Of a DNA stretch of 64,000 bases, positions 1 through 9,315 are shown piece after piece. This DNA comes from Streptomyces sp. TLI_235. GTDB taxonomy: Bacteria > Actinomycetota > Actinomycetes > Streptomycetales > Streptomycetaceae. Every line of letters starts with the position of its first letter. Within the stretch, counting starts at the first letter, position 1. The notes under the pieces are model-generated. The model saw only the letters and a list, made by a program, of their open reading frames with translations, had not been told where the DNA came from and ran no database searches. The stretch is taken from NCBI GenBank assembly GCA_002300355.1, contig NSGV01000001.1, forward strand, positions 2,666,001 to 2,730,000. Reading direction: 5' to 3'. A program made the translations under genes and the position numbers.

Positions 1-257
1 CGGGCTCCGATGAGGGCGCCGCGGGCCATCGCGGCGGTGACCGGGCCGAGGCCGTCACCGGCGGCGGCCGGGTCGTCCGGGGCGGCCTCGGCCGCCTCGG
101 TGGCGGCCTCGACGGTGAGGTAGAGGTTGGTGCCGGTGTCGCCGTCCGGGACGGGGTAGACGTTGAGTGCGTCGATCTCCTCCCGGGCCTGGCCGAGGGC
201 GGTCAGCGCCAGGCGGCACCAGGTGCGGACGGCCGTGGCGTCGAGCGTGTCCAGCAC
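1..257 (-). CDS. DAK2 (DhaL-like) domain protein, N-terminal 85 residues, cut by window edge
   Basis: Reading leftward from a GTG at 257 gives MLDTLDATAVRTWCRLALTA followed by NVYPVPDGDTGTNL, the nucleotide/Mg-binding signature of the DhaL/DAK2 fold. In larger actinobacterial and firmicute proteins this domain is the ATP-binding half of FakA-type fatty-acid kinases. The start is set by a strong ribosome site (GGAGGAGA, 263-270). The gene runs out of the window at base 1, so the middle and C-terminal domains cannot be checked. It is divergent from rpmB. In Streptomyces a DAK2 protein normally sits in this place, next to recG. Family is certain; substrate is inference. Confidence 0.85.
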   Translation of the reverse strand, partial: MLDTLDATAVRTWCRLALTALGQAREEIDALNVYPVPDGDTGTNLYLTVEAATEAAEAAPDDPAAAGDGLGPVTAAMARGALIGA

Positions 258-582
258 CAGGTCTCCTCCGGGTGAACGCCACGGGAACGCGGACCGGCGC
301 GCTGGCGGCCGGCGGCGGTGGCTGTGGGGCGATGCTGGCAGGTTATCGGGGCCGGGCGGGGGCGTCGCGGCCGGGAGCGTCCGGCGCCCGCGTGCCGACC
401 GGGCGCGATCATCGGCGCCGACATGGTAGTTTCGTACCTCGGGAGCAGGCGATGTATGCTCTTCCGGTTGCCTGGAACAACCCGGGCTCACCCCTTGATC
501 CGATTCGCTCCACGTGCGTGGTGCCGGTGGGTTCAGCCGGGGTTTTCGAACGTAACTGATCTGAAGTCTTGGAGTGACTCCT
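258..582. other. Divergent intergenic region between the DAK2 gene and rpmB
   Basis: This stretch holds the ribosome sites of both flanking genes (GGAGGAGA for the leftward gene, GGAG at 571-574 for rpmB) and presumably both promoters. TATGCT at 455-460 resembles a -10 element for rpmB, but I see no convincing -35 partner. I see no credible small gene here. Confidence 0.5.
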
Positions 583-768
583 GTGGCTGCCAACTGCGAC
601 GTCTGCGGCAAGGGGCCGGGCTTCGGCAACAGCATCTCCCACTCGCACCGCCGTACCCCCCGTCGTTGGAACCCCAACATTCAGACGGTGCGCGCTGTGA
701 TTGGGCGGACGCCGAAGCGGCTCAACGTCTGCACCTCGTGCATCAAGGCCGGTAAGGTCTCGCGCTGA
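583..768 (+). CDS. rpmB: 50S ribosomal protein L28, zinc-binding (C+) form
   Basis: The 61-residue product [20 protein letters not shown]... ending [12 protein letters not shown] is ribosomal protein L28 of the large subunit. It keeps both CxxC pairs (C5/C8 and the CTSC near the C terminus), so it is the zinc-ribbon C+ form. Streptomyces often also carry cysteine-free L28 paralogues for zinc limitation elsewhere. I start at the GTG at 583 because GGAG lies 8 bases upstream and the product then begins MAANC as in relatives; a GTG three codons earlier overlaps that ribosome site. A hairpin terminator follows 30 bases after the stop, so it is probably monocistronic. Confidence 0.97.
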   Translation: MAANCDVCGKGPGFGNSISHSHRRTPRRWNPNIQTVRAVIGRTPKRLNVCTSCIKAGKVSR

Positions 769-798
769 CGCGCAGACCGGTACGCCGGTCCTCCGGAC

Positions 799-835
799 AG
801 CCGATCCACCCTCGGGTGGGTCGGCTTTCCTGCGT
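799..835 (+). terminator. Rho-independent terminator of rpmB
   Basis: A 12-bp stem (799-810 with 815-826, one G-T wobble) and a 4-base loop CTCG are followed by a T-rich stretch. It lies just after rpmB and before the convergent thiD. Confidence 0.75.
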
Positions 836-923
836 TTCCTGCCGCTAGTGCCGGTGTCGCCCTGTCCTGCCCGGCCGGGCGGATCCGCGGGGGCCGGTGC
901 CGGCCCCCGCGTGCGTTCCAAGG

Positions 924-1757
924 TCAGCCGCGGATGCGCCAGGCGTGGTCGACCGGGCCGATCCCGGCGCCGAGCGCGAAGCCGGCAGCGATCGCGCCGG
1001 TGACGTACTCCTTGGCGGCGCCGACGGCCTCGGGCATGGCGCTGCCCTTGGCGAGTTCGGCGGCGATCGCGCTGGCCAGGGTGCAGCCGGTGCCGTGGGT
1101 GTGCCGGTTGTCGTAGCGGGGCGCGCGGTACCAGTGGCGCTCGCCGTCGGCGCCGGCCAGCAGGTCGACGGCCTCGCCGGCCAGGTGGCCGCCCTTGATC
1201 AGGGCCCAGCGCGGGCCGAGGGCGAGCACGGCCTCGGCGGCGGCGGGCAGGTCCTTCTCGTCCTCGACGACCACCCCGGTGAGCTGCGCCACCTCGTGCA
1301 GGTTGGGGGTGGCGAGGGTGGCGAGCGGCAGCAGGCGCTCGCGGACGGTGGCGACGGCCTCGGCGGCGAGCAGCGCGTCCCCGTGCTTGGAGACGCCGAC
1401 CGGGTCGACCACGACCGGCGCGCCGACGCCGGCGAGGAGCTCGGAGACGGTCTCGACCAGCTCGACCGAGGCGAGCATGCCGGTCTTCACCGCCTGGACG
1501 CCGATGTCGTCGACCACGCTGCGGAACTGTGCCCGGACGGCCTCCGCGGGCAGCTCCCAGTAGCCCTGGACGCCCAGCGAGTTCTGCGCGGTGACGGCGG
1601 TGATCACGCTCATGCCGTGCACGCCGAGCGCGAGCATCGCCTTGAGGTCGGCCTGGATGCCGGCGCCGCCGCCGCTGTCCGACCCGGCCACGGTGAGTAC
1701 ACGGGGCGGGGCGGCGGAGCCGGCGGCGGGCAGCGGGGACTGATCAGTCGAAACCAT
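924..1757 (-). CDS. thiD: Hydroxymethylpyrimidine/phosphomethylpyrimidine kinase
   Basis: ThiD phosphorylates HMP and then HMP-P to give HMP-PP, the pyrimidine donor for thiamine phosphate synthesis in the cytoplasm. The 277-residue protein has the ribokinase-like N-terminal signature [20 protein letters not shown] (residues 20-39), a VKTGML stretch and the C-terminal [17 protein letters not shown] anion-hole/catalytic motif. Length agrees with the family (about 265-280). The ATG at 1757 has only a weak upstream purine tract (GTAGGTTG). It lies 23 bases downstream of pfkA on the same strand and near thiL, so thiamine genes bracket a glycolytic gene. ThiD and ThiL act at different steps of the same pathway. 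Confidence 0.95.
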   Translation of the reverse strand: MVSTDQSPLPAAGSAAPPRVLTVAGSDSGGGAGIQADLKAMLALGVHGMSVITAVTAQNSLGVQGYWELPAEAVRAQFRSVVDDIGVQAVKTGMLASVELVETVSELLAGVGAPVVVDPVGVSKHGDALLAAEAVATVRERLLPLATLATPNLHEVAQLTGVVVEDEKDLPAAAEAVLALGPRWALIKGGHLAGEAVDLLAGADGERHWYRAPRYDNRHTHGTGCTLASAIAAELAKGSAMPEAVGAAKEYVTGAIAAGFALGAGIGPVDHAWRIRG

Positions 1758-1780
1758 GCCCGACAACCTACCGGGGCGGC

Positions 1781-2806
1781 TCAGAGCACCGCCTCCGACT
1801 CCAGCCAGCGGTCCTCGGGCACCGTCCTCAGCTCGCGGACGCCGTCGGCGATGGGCAGCAGCTCCACCTCGGTGCCGCGCAGCGCGGTGAAGTGCCCGAA
1901 GGCGCCCTTGTGGACGGCCTCGACGGCGTGCCAGCCGAACCGGGTGGCGAGCGCCCGGTCCCGCGCGGTCGGGCAGCCGCCGCGCTGGGTGTGGCCGAGG
2001 ATCACCGGCCGGGCCTCGGTGCCGAGGATCCCCTCCAGCTCGCGGGCCAGCTTGTTGCCGATCCCGCCGAACGTCTGGTGGCCGTACTGGTCGAGGCCGC
2101 CGTGGTCGAAGCGGAGCGTGCCGGGTGCCGGCCGGGCGCCCTCGGCGACGGCGATGATGGCGAACTTCTTGCCGCGCCGGAACCGCTCCTCGACCATCCG
2201 CGCGACGGCCTCGATGTCGAAGGGTTTCTCCGGGATGAGGATGCCGTGCGCGCCGCCGGCCATGCCCGCGGTGAGGGTGATCCAGCCGGTGTGCCGTCCC
2301 ATCAGCTCCACCACCATCACCCGCTGGTGCGACTCGGCGGTGGTCTTCAGCCGGTCGATCGCCTCGGTGGCGACGTGCACGGCGGTGTCGAAGCCGAAGG
2401 TGACGTCGGTGGCGTCGATGTCGTTGTCGATGGTCTTGGGCACGCCGACCACGGGCAGCCCGGCGTCGCTGAACATGCCGGCGGCGGTCAGCGTGCCCTC
2501 GCCGCCGATGGTGATCAGGGCGTCGATGTCGAGGTGTGCCGCGAGCTCCCGGCATTCCCGGACGGCCCGTTCGATCCGGTCCCGGTGGACGCGCGCGGAG
2601 CCGAGGATGGTGCCGCCGAGGGTGAGCAGACCGGTCACGTCGTCGTGCGAGACCGGCCGGGCCCGGCCCTCGATCAGGCCGAGGAAGCCGTCCTCGATGC
2701 CGAGGATCTCGTCGCCGTGCACATCGGTGCCGCGGTGCACGATCGAGCGGATGACCGCGTTGAGGCCGGGGCAGTCGCCGCCGCTGGTGAGGACGCCGAT
2801 ACGCAT
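1781..2806 (-). CDS. pfkA: 6-phosphofructokinase (ATP-dependent actinobacterial type)
   Basis: PfkA phosphorylates fructose 6-phosphate to fructose 1,6-bisphosphate, the committed step of glycolysis. The 341-residue protein shows GGDCPGLN (9-16), GGEGT (101-105), PKTIDND (123-129, catalytic Asp127) and MGRHTG. It combines Gly104 with Lys124. Gly104 is typical of ATP users; Lys124 is shared with PPi enzymes. The combination is characteristic of actinomycete ATP-PFKs, so I predict ATP as donor. Start ATG 2806. It sits between thiL (170 bases upstream) and thiD (23 bases downstream), an unexpected place for a pfk gene. Streptomyces usually have several PFK paralogues, so this may be one of two or three. 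Confidence 0.95.
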   Translation of the reverse strand: MRIGVLTSGGDCPGLNAVIRSIVHRGTDVHGDEILGIEDGFLGLIEGRARPVSHDDVTGLLTLGGTILGSARVHRDRIERAVRECRELAAHLDIDALITIGGEGTLTAAGMFSDAGLPVVGVPKTIDNDIDATDVTFGFDTAVHVATEAIDRLKTTAESHQRVMVVELMGRHTGWITLTAGMAGGAHGILIPEKPFDIEAVARMVEERFRRGKKFAIIAVAEGARPAPGTLRFDHGGLDQYGHQTFGGIGNKLARELEGILGTEARPVILGHTQRGGCPTARDRALATRFGWHAVEAVHKGAFGHFTALRGTEVELLPIADGVRELRTVPEDRWLESEAVL

Positions 2807-2976
2807 GGTGGCCTGGTCTCCCTGGGGCGGGCGGCCCCGAGTCGGTACGGTCCGGGCCGGTCGGCGCCGGGCGGCCGGGCCGGACGGGTCGGCCGCCCCG
2901 GCACCACCGAAAGACTACGCGCAGCAACCCGTCCGGACGGCCCCACCGCGCCCGGCCCGCAGTCACCCGTTCGGGG

Positions 2977-3945
2977 TCACTCGGCCGCGAAGTGGTCCCA
3001 GCCGCCGACCCGCTCCCAGGGGGCGCCGTCCACGGTCACCCGGCCGGAGCGGCCGGGGCGGACGGCGCGCACGACCTCGCCGACCACCCGCCAGCGGGCG
3101 GGCAGCTGCACGCTCTTGGGGAAGGTCGCCACGATGGCGTGGTCCTCGCCGCCGGAGAGCACCCACAGCAGCGGGTCGACGCCCACCGCCTGCCCGATGT
3201 CGGCCATCTGCGCGGGGACGTCGAAGTCGGCGGCACGCAGGTCGATGTCCACCCCGCTGGCGGCGGCCACGTGCCCGAGGTCGGCCACCAGGCCGTCGCT
3301 GACGTCGACCATCGAGGTGGCGCCGAGGTCGGCCGCGGCCGGGCCGGCGTGGTACGGCGGTTCGGGGCGGCGGTGCGCCTCGACGAACGCCCGCGGCGAG
3401 CGGAAGCCGCGCTGGAGGACGGTGAGCCCGGCCGCGGACCAGCCCAGCCAGCCGGCGACGGCGACGACGTCGCCGACCTGCGCGCCGGAGCGCAGCACCG
3501 GGCGGCGGCCCTGCAGGTCGCCGAGGGCCGTGATGGCGAGGGTGACCGCGTCGCCGCGCACCACGTCGCCGCCGACGACGGCGGCGCCGGCCACCGTGCA
3601 CTCGTCGCGCAGCCCGTCCATCAGCTCGGTGGCCCAGGTGGCGGGCAGGTCGGCCGGGGCGACGAAGCCCAGCAGGATGGCGGTGGGCACGGCCCCCATC
3701 GCGGCCACGTCGGCGAGGTTCTGCGCGGCCGACTTGCGGCCCACGTCGTAGGCGGTGGACCAGTCCCGGCGGAAGTGCCGGCCCTCGATCAGCACGTCGG
3801 TGGTGGCCACCACCCGGCCGTCGGGGGCCTTCACCACGGCCGCGTCGTCCCCGGGGCCGAGGTCGACGGCCGGTGTCGGCGTGAGCCGGGCGGTGAGCTC
3901 CCTGATGAGTCCGAACTCGCCGAGCTCGCCCACGGTCCCCTGCAT
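2977..3945 (-). CDS. thiL: Thiamine-monophosphate kinase
   Basis: ThiL phosphorylates thiamine monophosphate to the active cofactor thiamine pyrophosphate. The 322-residue product has the PurM/AIR-synthase-like motifs [11 protein letters not shown] near residue 30, [27 protein letters not shown] and a C-terminal [13 protein letters not shown] start at the ATG at 3945 ([14 protein letters not shown]) because GAGAGGA lies 8 bases upstream; the open frame continues further upstream, but that stretch overlaps the divergent gene and its promoter. It heads a leftward thiL-pfkA-thiD set. TPP is also the cofactor of acetolactate synthase IlvB encoded later in the window. Confidence 0.95.
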   Translation of the reverse strand: MQGTVGELGEFGLIRELTARLTPTPAVDLGPGDDAAVVKAPDGRVVATTDVLIEGRHFRRDWSTAYDVGRKSAAQNLADVAAMGAVPTAILLGFVAPADLPATWATELMDGLRDECTVAGAAVVGGDVVRGDAVTLAITALGDLQGRRPVLRSGAQVGDVVAVAGWLGWSAAGLTVLQRGFRSPRAFVEAHRRPEPPYHAGPAAADLGATSMVDVSDGLVADLGHVAAASGVDIDLRAADFDVPAQMADIGQAVGVDPLLWVLSGGEDHAIVATFPKSVQLPARWRVVGEVVRAVRPGRSGRVTVDGAPWERVGGWDHFAAE

Positions 3946-4102
3946 CTGCCGTCCTCTCAACTCGACTGGAGCGGTCGTCGCGCCCCCCGCGCGCAGCGTA
4001 CGCCCTCGGGGCGTGCAGAAGTCTCCCCTCCCCGGGGAGGGGCGCGGTAGCGTGGTGATCAGACTGCGGCCAGCCCACCCCTCAGCCGCCTGGAGGTCTC
4101 CC

Positions 4103-4336
4103 GTGGTACAGGCGTACATCCTGATCCAGACCGAGGTGGGCAAGGCCACCGCGGTCGCCGAGTCCATCGCGAAGATCCAAGGCGTCGTCCAGGCCGAGGA
4201 CGTCACCGGCCCGTACGACGTGATCGTGCGCGCCGAGGCCGAGTCCATCGACGACCTGGGTCGGCTGGTGGTCGCCCAGGTGCAGCAGATCGACGGCATC
4301 ACGCGCACGCTGACCTGTCCGGTGGTCCGCCTGTAG
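4103..4336 (+). CDS. Stand-alone Lrp/AsnC effector-binding (RAM) domain protein
   Basis: This 77-residue protein (MVQAYILIQTEVGKATAVAE...) consists only of the RAM alpha/beta sandwich that binds amino acids and forms oligomers in Lrp/AsnC regulators; the helix-turn-helix half is absent. Such proteins are thought to be ligand sensors or partners of full-length Lrp proteins, which is inference. The GTG at 4103 is supported by TGGAGG at 4091-4096. Conserved GPYDVIVRAEA and RTLTCPVVRL stretches are typical of the family. It is divergent from thiL and followed 19 bases later by the DUF3515 gene on the same strand. Confidence 0.9.
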   Translation: MVQAYILIQTEVGKATAVAESIAKIQGVVQAEDVTGPYDVIVRAEAESIDDLGRLVVAQVQQIDGITRTLTCPVVRL

Positions 4337-4355
4337 GCGCGGCTACCATCGGCGG

Positions 4356-4859
4356 GTGGCCTCCTCCCGTCCCCTCGCCTCGCTGCCCGCCCCCGTCCGC
4401 TGGCTCGCGCCGCCCGCGGCGCTGCTGGGGTGCGTCCTGCTGCTGGCCGGCAACGGCGGCGGTGACGAGGTCGCGCCGCCGGCGCCGCTGGGCGCCGTGG
4501 CGGGCTACTGCGCGGCGCTCGACCGGGCGCTGCCGCAGACCGTGCAGGGGCACGCCCGTCGGGACCCGTCCCCCGCGTCGCCGTACACCGCGGCCTGGGC
4601 GAGCTCCCCGCGCACGGTGCTGCGCTGCGGCGTCGAGCGCCCCTCGTACCTCGACGACGACCCGCTGGGGACGGCCCCCGAGGTGAACGGGGTGCAGTGG
4701 GGGCTCTCCCCCGACGGCAAGGGCGGGTACCGCTTCGTCACCACGCTGCGCAAGGCGTACGTCGAGGTGCTGGTGCCCAAGGGCGCCTTCCCGAACTACG
4801 CGGACCCGCTGCCGGTGATCTCCGACGCGGTGAAGGCCGCGGTCCCCGAGGGTCTCTGA
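4356..4859 (+). CDS. DUF3515 family membrane-anchored or secreted protein
   Basis: The 167-residue product begins with a short positively charged end and a hydrophobic segment (about residues 12-32, WLAPPAALLGCVLLLAG). The LLGC inside it could be a lipobox, but the hydrophobic run continues, so a membrane anchor is equally likely. The rest is an extracytoplasmic domain with two cysteines (GYCAALDRALP and VLRCGVERP) that could form a disulfide. Actinobacterial DUF3515 proteins with this layout are widely conserved next to thiL/ddl, and no function is known to me. GTG start at 4356; probably cotranscribed with the Lrp-like gene 19 bases upstream. Confidence 0.85.
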   Translation: MASSRPLASLPAPVRWLAPPAALLGCVLLLAGNGGGDEVAPPAPLGAVAGYCAALDRALPQTVQGHARRDPSPASPYTAAWASSPRTVLRCGVERPSYLDDDPLGTAPEVNGVQWGLSPDGKGGYRFVTTLRKAYVEVLVPKGAFPNYADPLPVISDAVKAAVPEGL

Positions 4860-4929
4860 GGCCGGACCGGGCACGCCGAGGGGCGCGGGGCCGGACCGCA
4901 CGGGCCGGCTCCCACGCCCCGGGAGGGTG

Positions 4930-6075
4930 TTACCGCAGGCCGGTGGAGCGGCGCAGCGCGGCCTGCAGCAGACGGTCGATCAGCTCCGGGTAGGGCACCC
5001 CGCTGGCCTCCCACATCTTCGGGTAGGCCGAGATGGGGGTGAAGCCGGGCATGGTGTTGATCTCGTTGACGATCCAGCTGCCGTCGTCCAGCAGGAAGAA
5101 GTCGACCCGGGCGAGGCCCTCGCAGCCGAGCGCCTCGAAGGCCGCGACGGCCTGGCGGCGGATCTCGGCGGTCTCCTCGGCGGTGAGCTTCGCCGGGATC
5201 TCGACGTCCGAGGAGTCGATGTACTTGGCCTCGAAGTCGTAGAACTCGAAGTCGCCGCCGACGAGGATCTCGGCGGGCACGCTGGCGCGCGGGCCGTCCT
5301 CGAACTCCAGGACGGCGCACTCGATCTCGCGGCCCTCGACGCCCCGCTCGACGATGACCTTGGGGTCGTGGCTGCGGGCCTGCTCGATCGCGGCGTCGAG
5401 GTCGGCGAGGTCCTTGACCTTGCTGATGCCGATGGACGAGCCGGCCCGGCAGGGCTTCACGAACAGCGGCAGGCCGAGCGCGGCGATCCGCTCGCGGGCG
5501 GCGGCGCGGCCCTCCTCGGTCTCCCACTCGCGCGGGCGGACGACCGTCCAGTCGCCGACGCCGATGCCGTGCGAGGCCAGCACGCGCTTGGTGAACTCCT
5601 TGTCCATGCCGACCGCGCTGGCCAGCACGCCGGAGCCGACGAAGGGCACCCCGGAGAGCTCCAACAGGCCCTGCAGCGTGCCGTCCTCGCCCCACGGGCC
5701 GTGCAGCAGCGGCAGCACCACGTCGACCTCGCCGAGCGCCTTCGGGGTGCTCCCGGGCTCGCTGAGGACGACCTCGCGGCTGCCCGGTGACACCGGCAGC
5801 GCGACCTGGCCCTCGACGTTCTCGGCGACCTGGGAGACGTCGGGCAGCTCGCCGTCGGTGATGGCCATCCTGGCCGGCTCGTCGCCGACCAGTGCCCAGC
5901 GGCCCTCGTGGGTGATGCCGATGGGCAGCACCTCGTACTTGCTCCGGTCGATCGCCTTGAGCACGCTGCCGGCCGTGACGACCGAGATCGCGTGCTCGGA
6001 GCTGCGGCCGCCGAAGACGATCGCGACCCGGGCCTTGGCACCGGGCTGGTTCGGGGAGGTCTGTTCGATGCTCAT
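4930..6075 (-). CDS. ddl: D-alanine--D-alanine ligase
   Basis: Ddl joins two D-alanines using ATP for the peptidoglycan stem peptide, in the cytoplasm. The 381-residue protein has RVAIVFGGRSSEHAISV at the N terminus, the central ATP-grasp lysines, FYDFEAKYID (omega-loop with the Tyr typical of D-Ala-D-Ala rather than D-Ala-D-Lac ligases), and the metal-binding INTMPGFTPIS near the C terminus. Length is slightly above E. coli DdlB, typical of actinobacteria. ATG start 6075. It lies 38 bases downstream of gpsA on the same strand; a wall-precursor gene therefore follows two phospholipid genes. Confidence 0.96.
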   Translation of the reverse strand: MSIEQTSPNQPGAKARVAIVFGGRSSEHAISVVTAGSVLKAIDRSKYEVLPIGITHEGRWALVGDEPARMAITDGELPDVSQVAENVEGQVALPVSPGSREVVLSEPGSTPKALGEVDVVLPLLHGPWGEDGTLQGLLELSGVPFVGSGVLASAVGMDKEFTKRVLASHGIGVGDWTVVRPREWETEEGRAAARERIAALGLPLFVKPCRAGSSIGISKVKDLADLDAAIEQARSHDPKVIVERGVEGREIECAVLEFEDGPRASVPAEILVGGDFEFYDFEAKYIDSSDVEIPAKLTAEETAEIRRQAVAAFEALGCEGLARVDFFLLDDGSWIVNEINTMPGFTPISAYPKMWEASGVPYPELIDRLLQAALRRSTGLR

Positions 6076-6114
6076 ATCGGACGTGAGACTACCGTGCGAA
6101 ACCCGCGGTTCCGG

Positions 6115-7116
6115 TCACCGTCGCTCCGGCTTCGCCGAGCGCGCCATGAGTCCGGCGAGCACCTCTTGGGTGGGGCGGCCGTTGTGCACCACGTCCACCA
6201 CGGCCTGCACGAGCGGCATGTCGACGCCGTTGCGCCGGGCCAGGTCGAGCACCGACTCGCAGGACTTCACGCCCTCCGCGGTCTGCTTGGTCGCCGCGAC
6301 CGTCTCCTCCAGGGTCATGCCCCGGCCGAGGTTCATGCCGAAGGTGTTGTTGCGCGACAGCGGCGAGGAGCAGGTGGCGACCAGGTCGCCCATGCCGGCG
6401 AGGCCCGCGAAGGTGTGCGCGTCCGCGCCGAGCGCGAGGCCGAGCCGGGTCGTCTCGGCGAGGCCCCGGGTGATCAGGGTGGCCTTGGTGTTGTCGCCCA
6501 GGCCCATGCCGGCGGCCATGCCGACGGCCAGGCCGATCACGTTCTTCACCGCGCCGCCGAGCTCGCAGCCGACCACGTCGGTGTTGGTGTAGGGCCGGAA
6601 GTAGGGGGTGTGGCAGGCCTTCTGGAAGCGCTGGGCGACCGCCTCGTCGGTGCAGGCGACCACGCTGGCCGCGGGCTGCCGGCGGGCGATCTCCATCGCC
6701 AGGTTGGGGCCGGAGACCACCGCGACGCGCTCCGGGCCGACCCCGGCGACCTCCCGGATGACCTCGCTCATCCGCTCGGCGGTGCCGAGTTCGATGCCCT
6801 TCATCAGACTGACCAGGACGGTCTGCGGCTCGATCAGCGGCGCCCAGCCGGCCAGATTGGCGCGCAGCGTCTGCGAGGGCACCGCGAGCACCGCGAAGTC
6901 GGCGCCGGCGAGGGCCTCGGCGGCGTCGGCGGTGGCCCGCACCGCGTCCGGCAGGCGGATGCCCGGCAGGTAGTCCGGGTTCTCGTGGGTGCGGTCGATC
7001 GTCTCGACGAGCTCCTTGCGGCGCCCCCAGAGCACGACCTCGCAGCCGGCGTCGGCGAGCACCATCGCGAAGGCGGTGCCCCAGGAACCGGTGCCGAAGA
7101 CGGCGCAGCGGGTCAC
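6115..7116 (-). CDS. gpsA: Glycerol-3-phosphate dehydrogenase [NAD(P)+]
   Basis: GpsA reduces dihydroxyacetone phosphate to sn-glycerol 3-phosphate, the backbone of phospholipids. The 333-residue product starts [20 protein letters not shown] with the Rossmann GxGxxG motif (8-13), and has [13 protein letters not shown] carrying the catalytic lysine and [15 protein letters not shown]. The GTG start at 7116 overlaps the plsC stop as GTGA (7116-7113), which implies translational coupling. plsC acylates the downstream product, so the two genes form a short phospholipid unit, followed 39 bases later by ddl. Confidence 0.96.
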   Translation of the reverse strand: MTRCAVFGTGSWGTAFAMVLADAGCEVVLWGRRKELVETIDRTHENPDYLPGIRLPDAVRATADAAEALAGADFAVLAVPSQTLRANLAGWAPLIEPQTVLVSLMKGIELGTAERMSEVIREVAGVGPERVAVVSGPNLAMEIARRQPAASVVACTDEAVAQRFQKACHTPYFRPYTNTDVVGCELGGAVKNVIGLAVGMAAGMGLGDNTKATLITRGLAETTRLGLALGADAHTFAGLAGMGDLVATCSSPLSRNNTFGMNLGRGMTLEETVAATKQTAEGVKSCESVLDLARRNGVDMPLVQAVVDVVHNGRPTQEVLAGLMARSAKPERR

Positions 7117-7916
7117 GCGGCACCGCCCTTGCGGGCCCGGTCGCCCTTGGCGGCCGCGGCGGCGGCGCGCTCGCGTGCGGCCTTGCGCATGTCGTAGCGC
7201 TCGGCCGGGGCCTGCTCGCCGCGGATCCCCTCCAGGACGGCGGTGATGGCCGCCATGATGTCCGCGGTGGCGTCCCTGAGCACCTGGGCGGTGAGCTCCT
7301 GGCCCTGGTACTTGCTCAGGTCGACCGGCGGGCCGGCGGCGACCCTCACCGTGTGCCGCGGGAAGAGGTGGTACTTGCCCTTACCGCCGCGGCCGTACGG
7401 CGGGATGATCTCGTGGGCGCCCCAGTGGGCCACCGGGATCACCGGCGCGCCGGTCATCAGCGCGACGCGGGCGGCGCCGCTCTTGCCGGTCATCGGCCAC
7501 AGGTCCGGATCCCGGGTGAGCGTGCCCTCCGGGTAGAACTGCACGCACTGGCCGCCGTTGATGGCGTCGATGGCGGCGCGGAACGCCTCGGCGGCGTCGG
7601 TGGACTCCCGGAACACCGGGATCTGGCCGGTCTTGCGCAGCATGAAGCCGATGAACGGCACCGAGAACAGCTGGGACTTGCCGAGTATCCGCGGCGGGCG
7701 GCCGCTGTTGTACTGCCAGTGCGCGTAGAAAACCGGGTCGATGACCGAGTTGTGGTTGACGGCCGCGATGAAGCCGCCCTCCTTCGGCAGGTTCTCCCAG
7801 CCGCTCCATTCGGTCTTCGCCAGCGCGTTGGTCACCGGCTTCACGAGGACCGCCGCGAAGCGGTACCAGATCCCGTAGTCGGCGTTGCCGAACCTGGCGT
7901 ACGAGCGGCGGGCCAC
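7113..7916 (-). CDS. plsC: 1-acyl-sn-glycerol-3-phosphate acyltransferase
   Basis: This membrane-associated acyltransferase makes phosphatidic acid. The protein has the family motifs in order: [12 protein letters not shown] (HX4D catalytic motif), a GQIPVFRES block and [10 protein letters not shown] (EGT substrate-binding motif). The basic C-terminal tail ([19 protein letters not shown]) is common in actinobacterial members. I choose the GTG at 7916 ([15 protein letters not shown], 267 aa) because AGGAGG lies six bases before it. An in-frame ATG at 7931 would add only five residues, and further upstream extension has no support. It overlaps gpsA by 4 bases. Confidence 0.93.
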   Translation of the reverse strand: MARRSYARFGNADYGIWYRFAAVLVKPVTNALAKTEWSGWENLPKEGGFIAAVNHNSVIDPVFYAHWQYNSGRPPRILGKSQLFSVPFIGFMLRKTGQIPVFRESTDAAEAFRAAIDAINGGQCVQFYPEGTLTRDPDLWPMTGKSGAARVALMTGAPVIPVAHWGAHEIIPPYGRGGKGKYHLFPRHTVRVAAGPPVDLSKYQGQELTAQVLRDATADIMAAITAVLEGIRGEQAPAERYDMRKAARERAAAAAAKGDRARKGGAA

Positions 7917-8210
7917 CCAGCTCCTCCTCATCCGGTGCGGCACGTGGGGTGCCGCGGTCCTCGATCGCCGCCCGGTGTGCCCGGTCGGGGCCTCGGCGCG
8001 GGACCCCGTGCGCCGTTTCGCTGCCGCGCACCGACGGGGGTGTGACCTGCTGCTCTCCACCGGCCGGACGGCCGGGAGGGCCCGGGGCGCCGACCAGTCT
8101 CACCCGTGGGCGGACCGGCTGTCGAGCAGCCGCCCTGGGCAGGCCCCGGGGGAGTGACCAAACGCACGCGAATCGCGGCCGCTGGCCCGGGCCCGGGAGC
8201 CGACGCCACA

Positions 8211-8897
8211 ATGGCGCCGATGACCGAGGACACCGTACGCCCCGCCGGCGGTCCGCCGCTGCCACCGGCCCGCGCCCTGTGGTCGCTGGTGCTGCCGGTG
8301 AAGCCGCCCGCAGTGGCCAAGAGCCGGCTGGAGCCGTTCGCCGGGCCGCACCGGCCGCGGCTGGCACTGGCCTTCGCGCTGGACACCGTCCGGGCCGCAC
8401 TGGCCTGCCAGGCGGTGGCCCGGGTACTGGTGGTGACCCGGGACGCCGGTGCTGCCGCGCAACTCGCTCGCCTCGGCGCGCTCGTGGTGCCGGACGAGCC
8501 CGGCGGCGGCCTCAACGCCGCCCTGGCGCACGGCGCCGCGCGCGCCGCGGCGCTCGCGCCGCACGCCCCGGTGGCCGCGCTCTCCGCCGACCTGCCGGCC
8601 CTGCGGCCGGCCGAACTCGCCCGTGTGCTGGCCGCGGTGCCGCCCGGCGGCCGGGCCTTCCTCGCGGACGCACCGGGCCTCGGCACCACGCTGCTGGCCG
8701 CACCGCGCGGGGCGGAGCTGCGGCCCGCCTTCGGGGACGGCTCGCGGCTGCGGCACGCCCTGGGCGGGGCACGGGAGCTGGAGTTGGCGGACGTCGCCTC
8801 GGTGCGGCGGGACGTGGACACCGGGGCGGATCTGCGCGAGGCGCTGGCCCTCGGTGTGGGGCCGCGGACGGCCGCCGCGGCGGCCTCGCTGGTGTGA
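8211..8897 (+). CDS. cofC: 2-phospho-L-lactate/phosphoenolpyruvate guanylyltransferase (coenzyme F420 biosynthesis)
   Basis: CofC (FbiD in actinobacteria) activates phospholactate or, in mycobacteria, phosphoenolpyruvate with GTP to give the side-chain donor for F420. The product, about 228 residues, has the nucleotidyltransferase start LVLPVKPPAVAKSRLEPFAG, the central VVPDEPGGGLNAAL and ALSADLPALRP (metal-binding Asp), and the C-terminal DVDTGADLREALALG that closes the family. Two in-frame ATGs (8211, 8220) are possible; the first has GGGAG 11 bases upstream. It is divergent from plsC. The partner fbiA/fbiB genes are not in this window. Confidence 0.9.
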   Translation: MAPMTEDTVRPAGGPPLPPARALWSLVLPVKPPAVAKSRLEPFAGPHRPRLALAFALDTVRAALACQAVARVLVVTRDAGAAAQLARLGALVVPDEPGGGLNAALAHGAARAAALAPHAPVAALSADLPALRPAELARVLAAVPPGGRAFLADAPGLGTTLLAAPRGAELRPAFGDGSRLRHALGGARELELADVASVRRDVDTGADLREALALGVGPRTAAAAASLV

Positions 8898-8918
8898 CCG
8901 CTCGCTATGCTGTCGACC

Positions 8919-9143
8919 ATGCAGGCCACCGCGTTCACCTTCGACCCCGGCACCCGGGCGGGCTCCGTGCTGCTCGACGACGGCACGCAGGTGCCCTTCG
9001 ACGCCGCGGCCTTCGACGCCGGCGGCCTCAGGCTGCTGCGGCCCGGCCAGCGGGTGCGGATCCGCACCGAGGGCGAGGGTGCCGGGCGCCGGGTGGTCTT
9101 CGTGACGCTGCAGACCTTCCCCGACCCGGGCGCCGAGGGCTGA
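8919..9143 (+). CDS. Small cold-shock-like (OB-fold) protein
   Basis: This is a 74-residue protein, MQATAFTFDPGTRAGSVLLDD..., with the rhythm of a cold-shock or OB fold (GSVLLDDGTQVPFDAAAF, then GQRVRIRTEGEGAGRRVVFVTL). The RNP1 motif aromatic residues of true CspA are not clear, so RNA binding is only a suggestion. I see no ribosome site before the ATG at 8919; TATGCT at 8906-8911 looks like a -10 element placed for a leaderless transcript. An in-frame ATG at 8907 would overlap that element. Third-position G/C is very high, supporting coding. It follows cofC by 21 bases. Confidence 0.75.
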   Translation: MQATAFTFDPGTRAGSVLLDDGTQVPFDAAAFDAGGLRLLRPGQRVRIRTEGEGAGRRVVFVTLQTFPDPGAEG

Positions 9144-9213
9144 CGGCCGCTGCCGGACCTCCCGCCGGAACACCCCGCCGGGGTCCCCGCACGGGAGAAG
9201 CACCCGCACGCGA

Positions 9214-9272
9214 AAGAAAAGAGCTGCGTCGGCCCGCTTCCGAAATCCCGGATCTGCGGGCCGCCGCAGCTC
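9214..9272 (-). terminator. Terminator between hupS and the convergent small gene
   Basis: A 17-bp stem with one mismatch (9221-9237 with 9256-9272) and an 18-base loop is followed on the minus strand by TTTTCTTTC, so it is a strong rho-independent terminator for hupS. It may also stop transcription arriving from cofC. Confidence 0.85.
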
Positions 9273-9315
9273 TCGCCGTGGTCTGACCGGCCGTCGCCCG
9301 AAGGGCCGACAGAGC

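Noticed and set aside
897..3302. Long plus-strand frame opposite thiD, pfkA and thiL
   Set aside because: Low-complexity Arg/Gly/Ala translation; it is the antisense shadow of three well-identified enzymes.
3946..4308. Upstream extension of the thiL frame over the Lrp-like gene
   Set aside because: The extension is antisense to a clear Lrp-domain gene, and the ATG at 3945 has a good ribosome site.
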